Source: Vibrio sp. SS-MA-C1-2
GTDB taxonomy: Bacteria; Pseudomonadota; Gammaproteobacteria; Enterobacterales; Vibrionaceae
Length of the DNA: 64,000 nucleotides
Assembly: GCF_021513135.1 (NCBI RefSeq)
Contig: NZ_CP090981.1
Location: 310,001 to 374,000 of the forward strand
Reading direction: 5' to 3'
This document shows positions 1-11,112 of the stretch, in pieces; position 1 is the first letter of the stretch, and the number at the start of each line of letters is the position of its first letter. The notes below the pieces were generated by a model, which saw only the letters and a list, made by a program, of their open reading frames with translations, did not search any database and was not told where the DNA came from. Made by a program: the position numbers and the translations under genes.

Positions 1-860
1 ATCGACTGATCTTTGAAGCAGAGAAGTCCCCCCATCTGTACCATGGCATCTTTTTTAGCAGACATGGCTAAACCATCAGCATATTGATAACTCTCTTTGG
101 TGATCTGCTCAATGGTCCAGTCTTGATAACCGACTTCTCGCTGTTGAATAAAGTAGGCATTCTCAGCATAACGAGCAGAATCCATAATCACCGGAATATC
201 GTACCGTTGGGCAATTTGGTAAACCGCTTTAAGGTTAGCAATAGAGACTGGCTGACCACCCGAAGAGTTACAAGTAATCGTGCTAACAATATAAGGAACA
301 TTCTTAGGATCGGCGGTGATAATCGCCTGTTCTAATATCTCAAGATCAAAGTTACCTTTAAAGTCTTCATTTATCGCAGTATCAAACGCATTTTCCGTGT
401 AAACATTCTTAGCAACACAGCAGTTCATTTGAGTGTGACCTTGGGTGGTATCAAAAAAGTAATTTGATAACGCCACCATTTTATCTCGTTCTAGCCCCTT
501 CTCTTTTTCCCGTTTTGCAATCAATGTTGGGATGTAAATCTGCTCTGCACCTCGACCTTGATGAGTTGGAATTGTTAATTGATAACCAAAAATATCTTCA
601 ACGGCTTTTTGCAACGCATAGTAACTACGACTACCACTATAAGCTTCATCTCCCATAAACATTGCCGCTTGCATCTTTTGAGTTACCGCCCCCGTTCCGC
701 TATCGGTTAAAAGGTCGATAAAAATATCGTCACTATCAAGTAAAAATGGATTCATTCCCGCTTTTATAATCGCTTGTTCACGGTATTCTCGCGTTGTTCG
801 TTTTACCGGCTCAATAACTCGGATACGAAATGGTTCAGGTAGGTGTTTAAAGTTTTCCAT
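1..860 (-). CDS. tnaA: Tryptophanase, 5' part (runs off window start)
   Basis: Tryptophanase (tryptophan indole-lyase) splits L-tryptophan into indole, pyruvate and ammonia using PLP. The first 286 codons are in the window; the 3' end lies beyond position 1. I translated the minus strand from the ATG at 858-860; it starts [20 protein letters not shown], nearly identical to E. coli TnaA. The PLP lysine motif SAKKDAMV is present with the Schiff-base lysine at residue 270, the same number as in E. coli, so there is no indel before it. A GAGTGAG-like ribosome site precedes the start. A TnaC-like leader ORF lies upstream (936-1097), so tryptophan induction by ribosome arrest is likely. Whether tnaB follows cannot be seen. 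Confidence 0.97.
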   Translation of the reverse strand, partial: MENFKHLPEPFRIRVIEPVKRTTREYREQAIIKAGMNPFLLDSDDIFIDLLTDSGTGAVTQKMQAAMFMGDEAYSGSRSYYALQKAVEDIFGYQLTIPTHQGRGAEQIYIPTLIAKREKEKGLERDKMVALSNYFFDTTQGHTQMNCCVAKNVYTENAFDTAINEDFKGNFDLEILEQAIITADPKNVPYIVSTITCNSSGGQPVSIANLKAVYQIAQRYDIPVIMDSARYAENAYFIQQREVGYQDWTIEQITKESYQYADGLAMSAKKDAMVQMGGLLCFKDQS

Positions 861-900
861 TATAAAAATCTCACTCTGTTTTTAATTCAATTTAAATATG

Positions 901-930
901 TCATTTCAATCCCAATATGAATTGAAATGA
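901..930. other. Perfect hairpin between tnaC and tnaA
   Basis: Ten-base arms (901-910 and 921-930) are exact inverse complements with a 10-nt loop. There is no T-run after it on the minus strand, so it does not look like an intrinsic terminator. Its place in the tnaC-tnaA spacer suggests a pausing or RNA-structure element in tna attenuation. Confidence 0.55.
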
Positions 931-935
931 AAATC

Positions 936-1097
936 TTATGGATCAATAACAAGTGAGTTCAGAGGAAAGAAGAAAGTGAGGATAATATCTTCGTTAAACC
1001 AACGTTTCAGGTAGGGAAGATTACCCCAATAATAAGGTTGTTGATTTGCTAAAATTCGTAATAATATCCCAGTCATAATAGGGCTAAAACCATCCAT
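936..1097 (-). CDS. tnaC: TnaC-like tryptophan-sensing leader peptide
   Basis: A short ORF 75 nt upstream of tnaA on the same strand. It contains W-F-N-x-D followed eight residues later by Pro, the exact spacing of the residues (Trp12, Asp16, Pro24 in E. coli) that make TnaC stall the ribosome with bound tryptophan. Unusually the ORF continues eight codons past that proline (tail LNSLVIDP, again Pro before the stop), whereas E. coli TnaC stops at it. Start is uncertain: ATG at 1095-1097 (53 aa) or 1074-1076 (46 aa); a TTG at 1148 also opens the frame. No strong ribosome site distinguishes them. Stalling would block downstream Rho action and induce tnaA; that is inference from the family. Confidence 0.75.
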   Translation of the reverse strand: MDGFSPIMTGILLRILANQQPYYWGNLPYLKRWFNEDIILTFFFPLNSLVIDP

Positions 1098-1511
1098 AGT
1101 GATTACGTTTACAACACGAATACCAAAGAAATTCGATATATATACCAATAAATAATAAGTTCAGTTTAGCTCTGCTATTATTACGCCTAGTTGCACAATA
1201 TTTCATCATAAAATGAGTTAATTTGAGGCCTACTAGACAATTTCGGCCCTATCTCAGACTTAATTTTGTCAAATGATCACAATTTAAGGTGCTCTTAAGT
1301 TTGATGTGAAATCAAAATGTAGTTCACGATCAACTATAAAAATGATGAATATCTACCAATTAAAGTTATTCATTTAGGTGAATATGTGACTTATCTCAAT
1401 TTTTACTGTTACAAATCAATATAAAAATATTTATTGTCACTATAATGACGCAAAAATTTTTATATACCCTGTTAGATATAAGATGAATCTTGACTGATTT
1501 ACAGTCTAGAT

Positions 1512-1527
1512 TGTGATACCATTCACA
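1512..1527. promoter_or_regulatory. CRP-like operator in the tna/pykF intergenic region
   Basis: TGTGA, six bases, TCACA: a perfect match to the CRP consensus half-sites. It lies 89 bases upstream of pykF and about 415 bases upstream of tnaC, in the divergent gap 1149-1615. Two weaker CRP-like sites occur nearer tna (around 1266-1281, one perfect half-site, and 1384-1399). The rest of this 467-base gap is AT-rich with no further ORF. A possible -10 (TATTAT, 1564-1569) precedes pykF, but I see no convincing -35. Confidence 0.6.
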
Positions 1528-1615
1528 GTATAAAATTTACTGTTACAATCATTGTTTCAGATTTATTATCAGACTAACGTCGCTTAGTTATAAAATCGTC
1601 CGGAGAATATCTCAA

Positions 1616-3028
1616 ATGAAAAAGACCAAAATCGTATGTACGATTGGCCCTAAAACTGAATCTGTAGAGAAGCTAACTGAACTAGTAAATGCTGGTATGA
1701 ACGTGATGCGTTTAAACTTCTCTCACGGTGACTTCGCAGAGCACGGCACTCGTATAGCGAACTTCCGTAAAGTAATGGAAGAAAAAGGTGAGCAACTAGC
1801 TATCCTTCTTGATACTAAAGGTCCAGAGATCCGCACTATCAAATTAGAAGGTGGTAACGACGTTGATCTAGTCGCTGGTCAAGAATTCACATTCACAACT
1901 GATGAGTCTGTTGTTGGTAATAAAGATGTTGTCGCTGTAACTTATGCTGGTTTTGCTAAAGACCTAACAGCCGGTAATACAATTCTTGTTGATGACGGCC
2001 TACTTGAAATGGAAGTTATCGCAACGACTGAAACTGAAGTTAAGTGTAAAGTGCTTAACAACGGTGCACTAGGCGAAAATAAAGGTGTTAACCTTCCTGG
2101 CGTATCTGTTCAGCTTCCAGCATTATCTGAAAAAGATAAAGCTGACCTTAAGTTTGGTTGTGAGCAAGGTGTTGACTTCGTTGCTGCATCATTCATCCGT
2201 AAGCAAGATGACGTTAAAGAAATCCGCGAGCTTCTAAATGCTAACGGTGGCGAAAGCATTCACATCATCTCAAAAATTGAGAACCAAGAAGGTGTTGATA
2301 ACTTTGATGAGATCCTTGAAGCTTCTGATGGCATCATGGTTGCACGTGGTGATCTAGGTGTTGAGATCCCAGCAGAAGAAGTTATCTTCGCTCAAAAAAT
2401 GATGATCGAGAAGTGTAACCGTGCACGTAAGATGGTTATCACTGCAACTCAAATGCTTGATTCAATGATCAGCAACCCACGTCCAACTCGTGCTGAAGCG
2501 GGTGACGTTGCGAATGCAATCATGGATGGTACTGATGCGGTTATGCTTTCTGGTGAAACCGCTAAAGGTAAGTACCCAGTAGAAGCAGTAACTATCATGG
2601 CGCAAATCGCTGAGCGTACTGATGGTTCACTAAAAGCAGAGCTAGGTTCACGTTTAGACAGCTCTCGTTTACGTATCACTGAAGCAGTATGTAAGTCTGC
2701 AGTAGACACAGCTGAGAAGCTAGCTGCTCCACTTATCATCGTTGCAACAGAAGGCGGTAAATCTGCACGTTCAGTACGTAAGTACTTCCCAACTGCAAAT
2801 ATCCTAGCGTTAACAACTAACCAGAAGACAGCTGCACAGCTTGTTCTGACTAAAGGTGTTAAGCCAGTTATCGTTGAGAAGTTTGAAAACTCAGACAGCT
2901 TCTACATCCGCGGTCAAGAAATTGCTCTTGAGCAGAACCTAGGTAAGAAAGGCGACATCGTTCTTATGGTTTCTGGTGCGCTAGTTAGCTCTGGTACAAC
3001 AAATACCTCTTCTGTACACGTACTTTAA
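1616..3028 (+). CDS. pykF: Pyruvate kinase I (fructose-1,6-bisphosphate-activated type)
   Basis: Converts phosphoenolpyruvate and ADP to pyruvate and ATP, the last step of glycolysis, in the cytoplasm. The 470-aa product has the same length as E. coli PykF and near-identical landmarks: [12 protein letters not shown] at the N-terminus, the N-F-S-H-G substrate motif, the catalytic region [10 protein letters not shown] and the metal-binding [12 protein letters not shown]. The C-terminal [12 protein letters not shown] region belongs to the effector-binding domain. The ATG is preceded by a CGGAG ribosome site. The gene is monocistronic: it ends in a strong terminator at 3082-3108. A CRP site lies upstream. 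Confidence 0.98.
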   Translation: MKKTKIVCTIGPKTESVEKLTELVNAGMNVMRLNFSHGDFAEHGTRIANFRKVMEEKGEQLAILLDTKGPEIRTIKLEGGNDVDLVAGQEFTFTTDESVVGNKDVVAVTYAGFAKDLTAGNTILVDDGLLEMEVIATTETEVKCKVLNNGALGENKGVNLPGVSVQLPALSEKDKADLKFGCEQGVDFVAASFIRKQDDVKEIRELLNANGGESIHIISKIENQEGVDNFDEILEASDGIMVARGDLGVEIPAEEVIFAQKMMIEKCNRARKMVITATQMLDSMISNPRPTRAEAGDVANAIMDGTDAVMLSGETAKGKYPVEAVTIMAQIAERTDGSLKAELGSRLDSSRLRITEAVCKSAVDTAEKLAAPLIIVATEGGKSARSVRKYFPTANILALTTNQKTAAQLVLTKGVKPVIVEKFENSDSFYIRGQEIALEQNLGKKGDIVLMVSGALVSSGTTNTSSVHVL

Positions 3029-3081
3029 TTTTCATTAAGTGCAAATACTAATGTATTTCATATAGATTGAAATAACGTATA

Positions 3082-3108
3082 AAAAAAGGAGCCTCTGGCT
3101 CCTTTTTT
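3082..3108 (+). terminator. Rho-independent terminator of pykF
   Basis: Stem GGAGCC / GGCTCC with a TCT loop, flanked by A and T runs, 54 bases after the pykF stop. The flanking A-run means it could also act on the opposite strand. Confidence 0.92.
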
Positions 3109-3130
3109 ATTGGCTATGATTTTTATCACT

Positions 3131-3258
3131 TATACCCTTCATACTTGAAGTCGCTAGGTTGTTGGCTGTATTCGTTCGCCCCAATCATATAGTACACCTA
3201 TACTCATGGGGCCTCACTCACTTGCCGCCTACTAGCAACTCCAATTATTTTAGGTATA
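3131..3258 (-). repeat. ERIC element, full length (copy 1)
   Basis: About 128 bp imperfect palindrome between pykF and ilvH, in inverted orientation relative to most copies here. Read on the minus strand it starts TATACC, has the conserved blocks GGAGTTGCTAG, GGCGGCAAGTGA, GGGGCGAA and CTTCAAGTATGAAGGGTATA, and matches the Enterobacterial Repetitive Intergenic Consensus as I remember it. The ends are complementary (TATACC / GGTATA). It lies just past the 3' end of ilvH and would fold in its transcript. Confidence 0.9.
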
Positions 3259-3309
3259 GAACCAAATAATAAACACGATAAAAAGAGTGCTAAGCTCTAA
3301 ATAAACGCT

Positions 3310-3804
3310 CTAGGGTCTTAACGAACGCTCTCCACGAGCCATACCAACAATCCCACTTCGTGCGACTTCAATGACATCCGTAAGGTCTTTTACTGCATCA
3401 ATAAATGCATCCAATTTTTCACTACTACCTGTCAGCTGAATCGTATATTGAGTGCTGGTAACATCGACAATTTGGCCACGGAAAATATCCGCAGTACGCT
3501 TCACTTCTGCACGAGCAAAGCCACTAGCGCGCAATTTAATCAGCATCAATTCTCGCTCAACATGCGCATTATCAGTGATATCATTCACTTTCAAGACATC
3601 AATAAGCTTATGAAGGTGCTTCTCTACTTGCTCCAAAACACGCTCATCACCTTCAGTGGTAATATTAAGACGAGATAGCGTAGGGTCATCGGTAGGCGCA
3701 ACCGTTAGTGATTCAATGTTATAACCACGCTGAGAAAAAAGCCCAACAACACCAGATAATGAACCGGGTTCATTTTCTAATAGAACTGAAATGATCTTTC
3801 TCAT
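3310..3804 (-). CDS. ilvH: Acetolactate synthase III small (regulatory) subunit
   Basis: Regulatory subunit that activates IlvI and confers valine feedback inhibition on acetohydroxyacid synthase, the first common step of branched-chain amino-acid synthesis. The 164-aa product matches E. coli IlvH (163 aa) end to end: an N-terminal ACT domain (about residues 4-76, with [20 protein letters not shown]) and the C-terminal IlvN/H domain with [15 protein letters not shown] and VEVARSG-like ending. The ATG overlaps the ilvI stop by 4 bases (ATGA), indicating translational coupling. No convincing terminator was seen after the stop; an ERIC element follows at once. Confidence 0.97.
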   Translation of the reverse strand: MRKIISVLLENEPGSLSGVVGLFSQRGYNIESLTVAPTDDPTLSRLNITTEGDERVLEQVEKHLHKLIDVLKVNDITDNAHVERELMLIKLRASGFARAEVKRTADIFRGQIVDVTSTQYTIQLTGSSEKLDAFIDAVKDLTDVIEVARSGIVGMARGERSLRP

Positions 3805-5522
3805 GATGTTTTCTCCGTTTTACTCAACCACATGTCACTCATTGCACCACCTCGAATCTGCATCGGGTAGACATGTTCTGTTTCATCCACTGAAATATCA
3901 ACAAAGACTAAACGATCTTTCATTGACAGTGCGCGTTCTAATTCAGATTCTAACTTAGCTGGGTCACTAATCTGGATCCCAACATGACCATAGGCTTCTG
4001 CGATCTTAGCAAAATCAGGCACAGAATCCATATAAGAGGAGGAGTGGCGACCTTGATAGATCATATCTTGCCACTGTTTTACCATCCCTAAGAAACGGTT
4101 ATTCAAGTTTATGATCTTAACAGGGATATCGTATTGCATTGCTGTTGATAGCTCTTGAATATTCATCTGAATACTACCATCACCGGTAACACAAACCACG
4201 ACTTCATCAGGCAATGCCATTTTAACACCCATTGCAGCAGGAAGACCAAAGCCCATGGTTCCTAAACCACCAGAATTGATCCAACGACGTGGCTTATCAA
4301 ACGGGTAATAGAGAGCAGCAAACATTTGATGCTGACCAACATCTGACGCAACATAAGCATCACCACCCGTCAGCTTGTGCAGCACCTCAACAACTTGTTG
4401 CGGTTTAATACGTTCACTGCTCTTCTCATAACTTAAACTATCACGACGACGCCAGCCTTCAACCATTGACCACCATAGAGCTATCGCTTCTTTATCATTA
4501 CTGGCATCTTGCTCAGATAGTAGTGTTAACATGTGATCCAGTACCTTATCAGCTGAACCCACTATCGGAATATCAGCATTAACCGTTTTCGAGATTGAAG
4601 ATGGGTCTATATCGATATGCAAGATCTTGGCATTTGGGCAATATTTTTCTAGGTTATTGGTGGTTCGATCATCAAAACGAACACCAATACCAAAAATAAG
4701 ATCCGCTTCATGCATTGCCATATTAGCTTCATAACAGCCATGCATTCCTAACATACCTAAGCTATTTTTATGACTGGCAGGAAACGCACCCAATCCCATT
4801 AATGTGCTGACAACGGGAATATTTAATGATTCTGAAAGTTGTAAGATCTGCTTATCACACTCAGAAATAATTGCACCGCCACCAACGTAAAGTACTGGTC
4901 GCTTAGCGGCAAGAAGCGCTTGTACTCCCTTCTTCATCTGGCCTCGATGTCCTTTAACCGTCGGGTTATAAGATCGCATTTTGATCTCTTCAGGATACTG
5001 ATAAGGATGAGTTAAAGTAGGATTCAGCATATCTTTTGGAAGATCGATAACCACAGGGCCAGGACGACCTGTAGATGCGAGATAGAATGCTTTTTTAATG
5101 GTTTTCGGAATATCTTTAGGATCTTGTATTAAGAAGCTATGTTTAACGATTGGGCGAGAGATCCCCACCATATCACACTCTTGGAATGCATCATTACCGA
5201 TTAATGAGCTCGGAACTTGTCCTGATAATACAACCAGTGGGATAGAGTCCATGTAAGCGGTCGCAATACCGGTAATCGCATTGGTTGCACCAGGACCTGA
5301 AGTCACAAGTACCACACCAACATCACCTGTTGCACGAGCATAACCATCCGCCATGTGAACAGCTGCTTGCTCATGACGAACTAAAATATGTTCAATATCA
5401 CTCTTCTCATGAAGCGCATCATAGATGTCGAGTACTGAACCACCAGGGTAACCAAAAATATGTTTTACACCTTGGTCGATCAAAGAGCGAACAACCATGT
5501 CGGCGCCGGATAACATTTCCAT
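3801..5522 (-). CDS. ilvI: Acetolactate synthase III large (catalytic) subunit
   Basis: Catalytic subunit of AHAS III; condenses two pyruvates, or pyruvate and 2-oxobutyrate, using thiamine diphosphate, Mg and FAD. The 573-aa protein aligns with E. coli IlvI (574 aa) throughout. Visible: N-terminal TPP-binding Pyr domain with the activating glutamate in [19 protein letters not shown], the central domain, and the C-terminal PP domain with [15 protein letters not shown] followed by NLNNRF. The start ATG is preceded by GGAGG. It forms an operon with ilvH. In E. coli ilvIH is controlled by Lrp; here the 314-base upstream gap (5523-5836) is AT-rich with an inverted repeat TTTCGTTA/TAACGAAA at 5777-5809, a possible regulatory site. 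Confidence 0.98.
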   Translation of the reverse strand: MEMLSGADMVVRSLIDQGVKHIFGYPGGSVLDIYDALHEKSDIEHILVRHEQAAVHMADGYARATGDVGVVLVTSGPGATNAITGIATAYMDSIPLVVLSGQVPSSLIGNDAFQECDMVGISRPIVKHSFLIQDPKDIPKTIKKAFYLASTGRPGPVVIDLPKDMLNPTLTHPYQYPEEIKMRSYNPTVKGHRGQMKKGVQALLAAKRPVLYVGGGAIISECDKQILQLSESLNIPVVSTLMGLGAFPASHKNSLGMLGMHGCYEANMAMHEADLIFGIGVRFDDRTTNNLEKYCPNAKILHIDIDPSSISKTVNADIPIVGSADKVLDHMLTLLSEQDASNDKEAIALWWSMVEGWRRRDSLSYEKSSERIKPQQVVEVLHKLTGGDAYVASDVGQHQMFAALYYPFDKPRRWINSGGLGTMGFGLPAAMGVKMALPDEVVVCVTGDGSIQMNIQELSTAMQYDIPVKIINLNNRFLGMVKQWQDMIYQGRHSSSYMDSVPDFAKIAEAYGHVGIQISDPAKLESELERALSMKDRLVFVDISVDETEHVYPMQIRGGAMSDMWLSKTEKTS

Positions 5523-5776
5523 TATTATTTGCCTCCAAGCTAAATAGTGGCACCTTAAGTGCCATTTTCCGTATATTCAGTCAATATAGACGCGATAACG
5601 CCTTATTTCTGAATAATCCCCTCAATAATGTTACTATCAAGAGACACAAAGTTAATTTACTGTAACTTTTTACTGCTTTGTTTGTCTACGGTTATTGCGC
5701 TTTTTTGGCAAAAATATCATCAATTCTCGCTAAACATCGTTCCCTTTCTTAATCTCGCACTTTTCTCTACTTTTTA

Positions 5777-5809
5777 TTTCGTTACTTTTTCAAATAAAAA
5801 ATAACGAAA
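5777..5809. promoter_or_regulatory. Inverted repeat upstream of ilvI
   Basis: Arms TTTCGTTA (5777-5784) and TAACGAAA (5802-5809) separated by 17 AT-rich bases, about 255 bases upstream of the ilvI start. It could be an operator or a weak hairpin. I cannot assign a protein. Nothing else is evident in the gap 5523-5836. Confidence 0.3.
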
Positions 5810-5836
5810 CAGAGATAACTAGGCAGAGTTTAAACG

Positions 5837-5866
5837 AAAAAAAGAGCCACTATTGGGCTCTTTTTT
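5837..5866 (-). terminator. Terminator of the acyl-CoA ligase gene
   Basis: Stem GAGCC / GGCTC with A-run before and T-run after; T-runs flank it on both strands. It lies 31 bases past the stop of the minus-strand ligase gene, separating it from ilvI. Confidence 0.85.
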
Positions 5867-5896
5867 ATCCTATACTTCGTCTCTACTTTCAGCTAT

Positions 5897-7726
5897 TTAG
5901 CTATAGCTCTTTTTCTTAGCTTTATCATCATGGTACATTGCATCAATCACCTGCTTGTATTTATCATGAATCACTTTACGACGTAGTTTAAGTGTTGGTG
6001 TTAACTCACCTTTGTGCATCGAAAACTCTTTCGTTAAGAGGGTAAATTTCTTAACTTGTTCAAATTTTGCTAATTCACCTTGCATTTCATGAACGCGCTT
6101 TTCAAACATCTCAATAATTTGACTATGTTTAACTAGCTCCATACGGTCATGATATTTAATGTTTAACTCTTTTGCGTACTCTTCTAATGTATCAAAACAA
6201 GGAACAATTAACGCAGAAACAAATTTACGGGTATCCGCAATCACAGCAATCTGCTCGATAAAGTGATCTTTACCAATTTTACCTTCGATAAGTTGTGGTG
6301 CAATATACTTACCATTAGACGTTTTCATTAACTCTTTGATGCGATCAGTAATGAATAAATTGCCATCTTCATCAAAGTGGCCAGCATCTCCGGTTTTTAA
6401 GAAACCATCAGCAGTAAAGGTTTCAGCTGTCTCTTGTTCTCTTTTGTAGTAGCCGCGCATAACCATGTTACCGCGAACTAAAATCTCATTATCTTTACCA
6501 ATTTTAACTTCAGCACCATCCATTGTTAAACCGATGGAGTCTGGATTGAAGTTCTCATTACACCAACAAGAAACTGTAGCGGTTGTTTCTGTCATACCGT
6601 ACCCCAGTTTGACATTAATACCAATCGCATGGAAAAAACGACCAATTGAAGGATCAAGCTTGGCACCACCACATGGCATAAAGCGAATATTACCACCTAA
6701 TAACGCACGTAATTTACCTAAAACTAACTTATCAGCAAGATCGTAGCTTTTTTGCAGTAGTAAAGACGGTTTTTTACCTTGTTGACGACTCACAGCCACT
6801 TTCGCGCCCATATTTACCGCCCAAGTAAATAATGCTTTGCGAATAAATGGGGCTTTAGAAACCTTGTCATGAATCGCTGAATAAATTTTCTCATAGAAAC
6901 GAGGAACCGCACACATCACGGTTGGACGTACTTGTTCTAATGCTTGACGAACACGAGCCGTATTCTCTAGGTAACAGTTAGTTGCACCACGGTGAAGAAC
7001 ATAAGCCGTCCATGCACGTTCAAAAACATGAGATAACGGTAAGAAAGAGAGTGAAACATCATCTTCCTGCAGTTTTAAAGTTTTATCGTGACTTTTCAGC
7101 TGATGTGCAAAGTTACTGTAATCTAGCATCACCCCTTTCGGCTCTCCTGTGGTACCAGAGGTATAGATAAGGGTTAATAGATCATCGTTGTTCATATCAT
7201 CAAGACGCTGTTGGAACGCTTGACGAATCGCGTGATCATCACTAGAAACTTGCTCGATAAACGGTTGCCATAAGCGCCCTATTTCACAATTACGAAGATC
7301 AACGTTCTCTTTCATCGCCACAATTAATTCTAATTGCGGGCACTGGGAAATCATCTCTAATGCTTGGTCGTATTGGGTTTGGTCACCCACAAATAATATT
7401 TTTGCATCAGCATTATTGATGATAAACGCAGCTTGATCTGTTGTATTTGTTGGATAGATAGGTACTGTCACGCCACGGACTTGAAGTGCTGCAAAATCAG
7501 CGATTGTCCACTGCGGCATATTATTGGCAAAAATAGCCACCTTATCTTGTGGGTTTACGCCCACAGAAAGTAGAGCTAATGATAACTCATCCATCTTCTG
7601 ACCAAATTGAGTCCATGTAATCCCTGTCCATTTACCGCGCACATTATGGCGTAACGCATCACGCTCTCCCTGTTGCTTGGTCTGAATTCTAATACGGTTT
7701 ACTAGGTGGAAATCAAGATTAGTCAT
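5897..7726 (-). CDS. AMP-dependent long-chain fatty acyl-CoA synthetase
   Basis: Activates long-chain fatty acids with ATP and CoA to acyl-CoA, probably at the inner face of the membrane. The 609-aa protein is of the FAA1-like (COG1022) class, larger than E. coli FadD (561 aa). Seen: P-loop-like AMP-binding motif [14 protein letters not shown] at about residue 190, [12 protein letters not shown], and the hinge motif [34 protein letters not shown] with the adenylation-domain Asp and Lys/Arg residues. The tail is Lys-rich ([10 protein letters not shown]). Two FadR-like sites 180-220 bases upstream support a fatty-acid role. It ends in its own terminator. The same gene lies next to ilvI in Vibrio as I recall it; leuO, expected nearby, is absent. 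Confidence 0.92.
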   Translation of the reverse strand: MTNLDFHLVNRIRIQTKQQGERDALRHNVRGKWTGITWTQFGQKMDELSLALLSVGVNPQDKVAIFANNMPQWTIADFAALQVRGVTVPIYPTNTTDQAAFIINNADAKILFVGDQTQYDQALEMISQCPQLELIVAMKENVDLRNCEIGRLWQPFIEQVSSDDHAIRQAFQQRLDDMNNDDLLTLIYTSGTTGEPKGVMLDYSNFAHQLKSHDKTLKLQEDDVSLSFLPLSHVFERAWTAYVLHRGATNCYLENTARVRQALEQVRPTVMCAVPRFYEKIYSAIHDKVSKAPFIRKALFTWAVNMGAKVAVSRQQGKKPSLLLQKSYDLADKLVLGKLRALLGGNIRFMPCGGAKLDPSIGRFFHAIGINVKLGYGMTETTATVSCWCNENFNPDSIGLTMDGAEVKIGKDNEILVRGNMVMRGYYKREQETAETFTADGFLKTGDAGHFDEDGNLFITDRIKELMKTSNGKYIAPQLIEGKIGKDHFIEQIAVIADTRKFVSALIVPCFDTLEEYAKELNIKYHDRMELVKHSQIIEMFEKRVHEMQGELAKFEQVKKFTLLTKEFSMHKGELTPTLKLRRKVIHDKYKQVIDAMYHDDKAKKKSYS

Positions 7727-7904
7727 AAGTCACTCTACTTCAAAATTTTAAGCGTACAGATGTAAGCTATCTATGCAATGACGGTAATATTTAACTCTCA
7801 TAATTGCAATGTTAAATATCACTTAAACCTAGTTAATGCAGAAAGGATCCCAATTATTAGCCTCGTTTGAACTAAAAAGCAGCAGATTATAACTTTAATG
7901 AAAC

Positions 7905-7945
7905 ATCTGGCTAAACCAGTCAGATGCAAACTGGTCTGAAGAGCA
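7905..7945. promoter_or_regulatory. Two tandem FadR-like operators
   Basis: Two sites 24 bases apart resemble the FadR operator AACTGGTCnGACCAGTT. The first (7905-7921) keeps CTGG and ACCAGT; the second (7929-7945) keeps AACTGGTCnGA exactly with a weak right half. They lie 179-219 bases upstream of the acyl-CoA ligase start (7726) and 170-210 bases upstream of leuL on the other side. The rest of the gap 7727-8117 holds the leu promoter and no other gene. Confidence 0.5.
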
Positions 7946-8030
7946 TGCAGCACCACTAGCTTTTTATTACAAAAACAGCACTAATAGGTGGTAAAAAGCA
8001 ACATGTAGTAAACAAATCGTTAAATAATGC

Positions 8031-8059
8031 TTGACTAGTTTATTGCATATCGGTAGTTT
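8031..8059 (+). promoter_or_regulatory. Probable leu operon promoter
   Basis: TTGACT (-35) and TAGTTT (-10) with a 17-base spacer, about 60 bases upstream of the leader peptide start. The -10 is weak. Confidence 0.45.
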
Positions 8060-8117
8060 TTATCTCCATACCTAGTGTTATTACGTGGCATTCACCTGAC
8101 AGGATAGAACTTTAAAC

Positions 8118-8183
8118 ATGTTTGCTAATTTTCCAGCTCTACTCAAGCCTCTCCTCCTCATCGTGAATAATTCGCGCGGATAG
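8118..8183 (+). CDS. leuL: leu operon leader peptide
   Basis: Twenty-one-codon ORF reading MFANFPALLKPLLLIVNNSR followed by G and stop. It has five leucine codons in two clusters (CTA CTC, then CTC CTC CTC), upstream of a terminator and the leuA start. Slow translation at these codons under leucine shortage would let the end of the leader (GCGCGG, 8174-8179) pair with the 5' arm of the terminator (CCGCGC, 8222-8227) and prevent termination. This is classic amino-acid attenuation; the pairing is seen in sequence, the regulation is inferred. Confidence 0.88.
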   Translation: MFANFPALLKPLLLIVNNSRG

Positions 8184-8220
8184 GTCATAAGTTGGATATA
8201 CCACTAAAGATTCTAAAAAA

Positions 8221-8246
8221 CCCGCGCAAATAGCGCGGGTTTTTTT
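8221..8246 (+). terminator. leu operon attenuator
   Basis: Stem CCCGCGC / GCGCGGG with AAATA loop, then seven T. Lies between leuL and leuA. An alternative pairing of its 5' arm with 8174-8179 supplies the antiterminator. Confidence 0.92.
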
Positions 8247-8326
8247 ATATAGGCTCGCGAAAAAAGCTCATTATGAGTTATGGATGCGCGAATAGAGTAA
8301 CAGCTAAGCCAAAAAGGACATCAATC

Positions 8327-10988
<2,662 letters not shown>

Positions 10989-11023
10989 TTGAAAAATAGC
11001 AATTAACTCGCTATTCATTTAAA

Positions 11024-11096
11024 TAATTTGTCGCTGTTGACGATGGCTTAAATAATAAGAAATAGAAAAAAGTCACACAGCAATAGCGACAAATTA
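11024..11096 (+). other. Long hairpin inside the leu operon (leuB-leuC spacer)
   Basis: A 16-base arm at 11024-11039 pairs with 11081-11096 with a single G-U wobble; the first 12 pairs are perfect (TAATTTGTCGCT / AGCGACAAATTA). The 41-nt loop is AT-rich. A smaller hairpin (AATAGC / GCTATT, 10995-11015) precedes it. There is no T-run, and the leuC ribosome site follows at once, so it looks like an mRNA processing or stability element rather than a terminator. Confidence 0.6.
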
Positions 11097-11112
11097 AAGT
11101 TAAGGAAACAAC

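Noticed and set aside
2449-2739. Antisense 96-aa frame inside pykF
   Set aside because: It is a shadow of the strongly conserved pykF codons, with Ser/Ala-rich composition and no ribosome site.
3131-3258. The approximately 127-bp dispersed repeat as a new element family
   Set aside because: Its ends and internal blocks match ERIC as I remember it (GGCGGCAAG, GAGCG, AGCTTGAAGTATGA-like, GGGTATA), so it is a known family.
5285-5665. 126-aa plus-strand frame over the 5' end of ilvI
   Set aside because: His/Gln-rich antisense shadow of ilvI with no conserved features.
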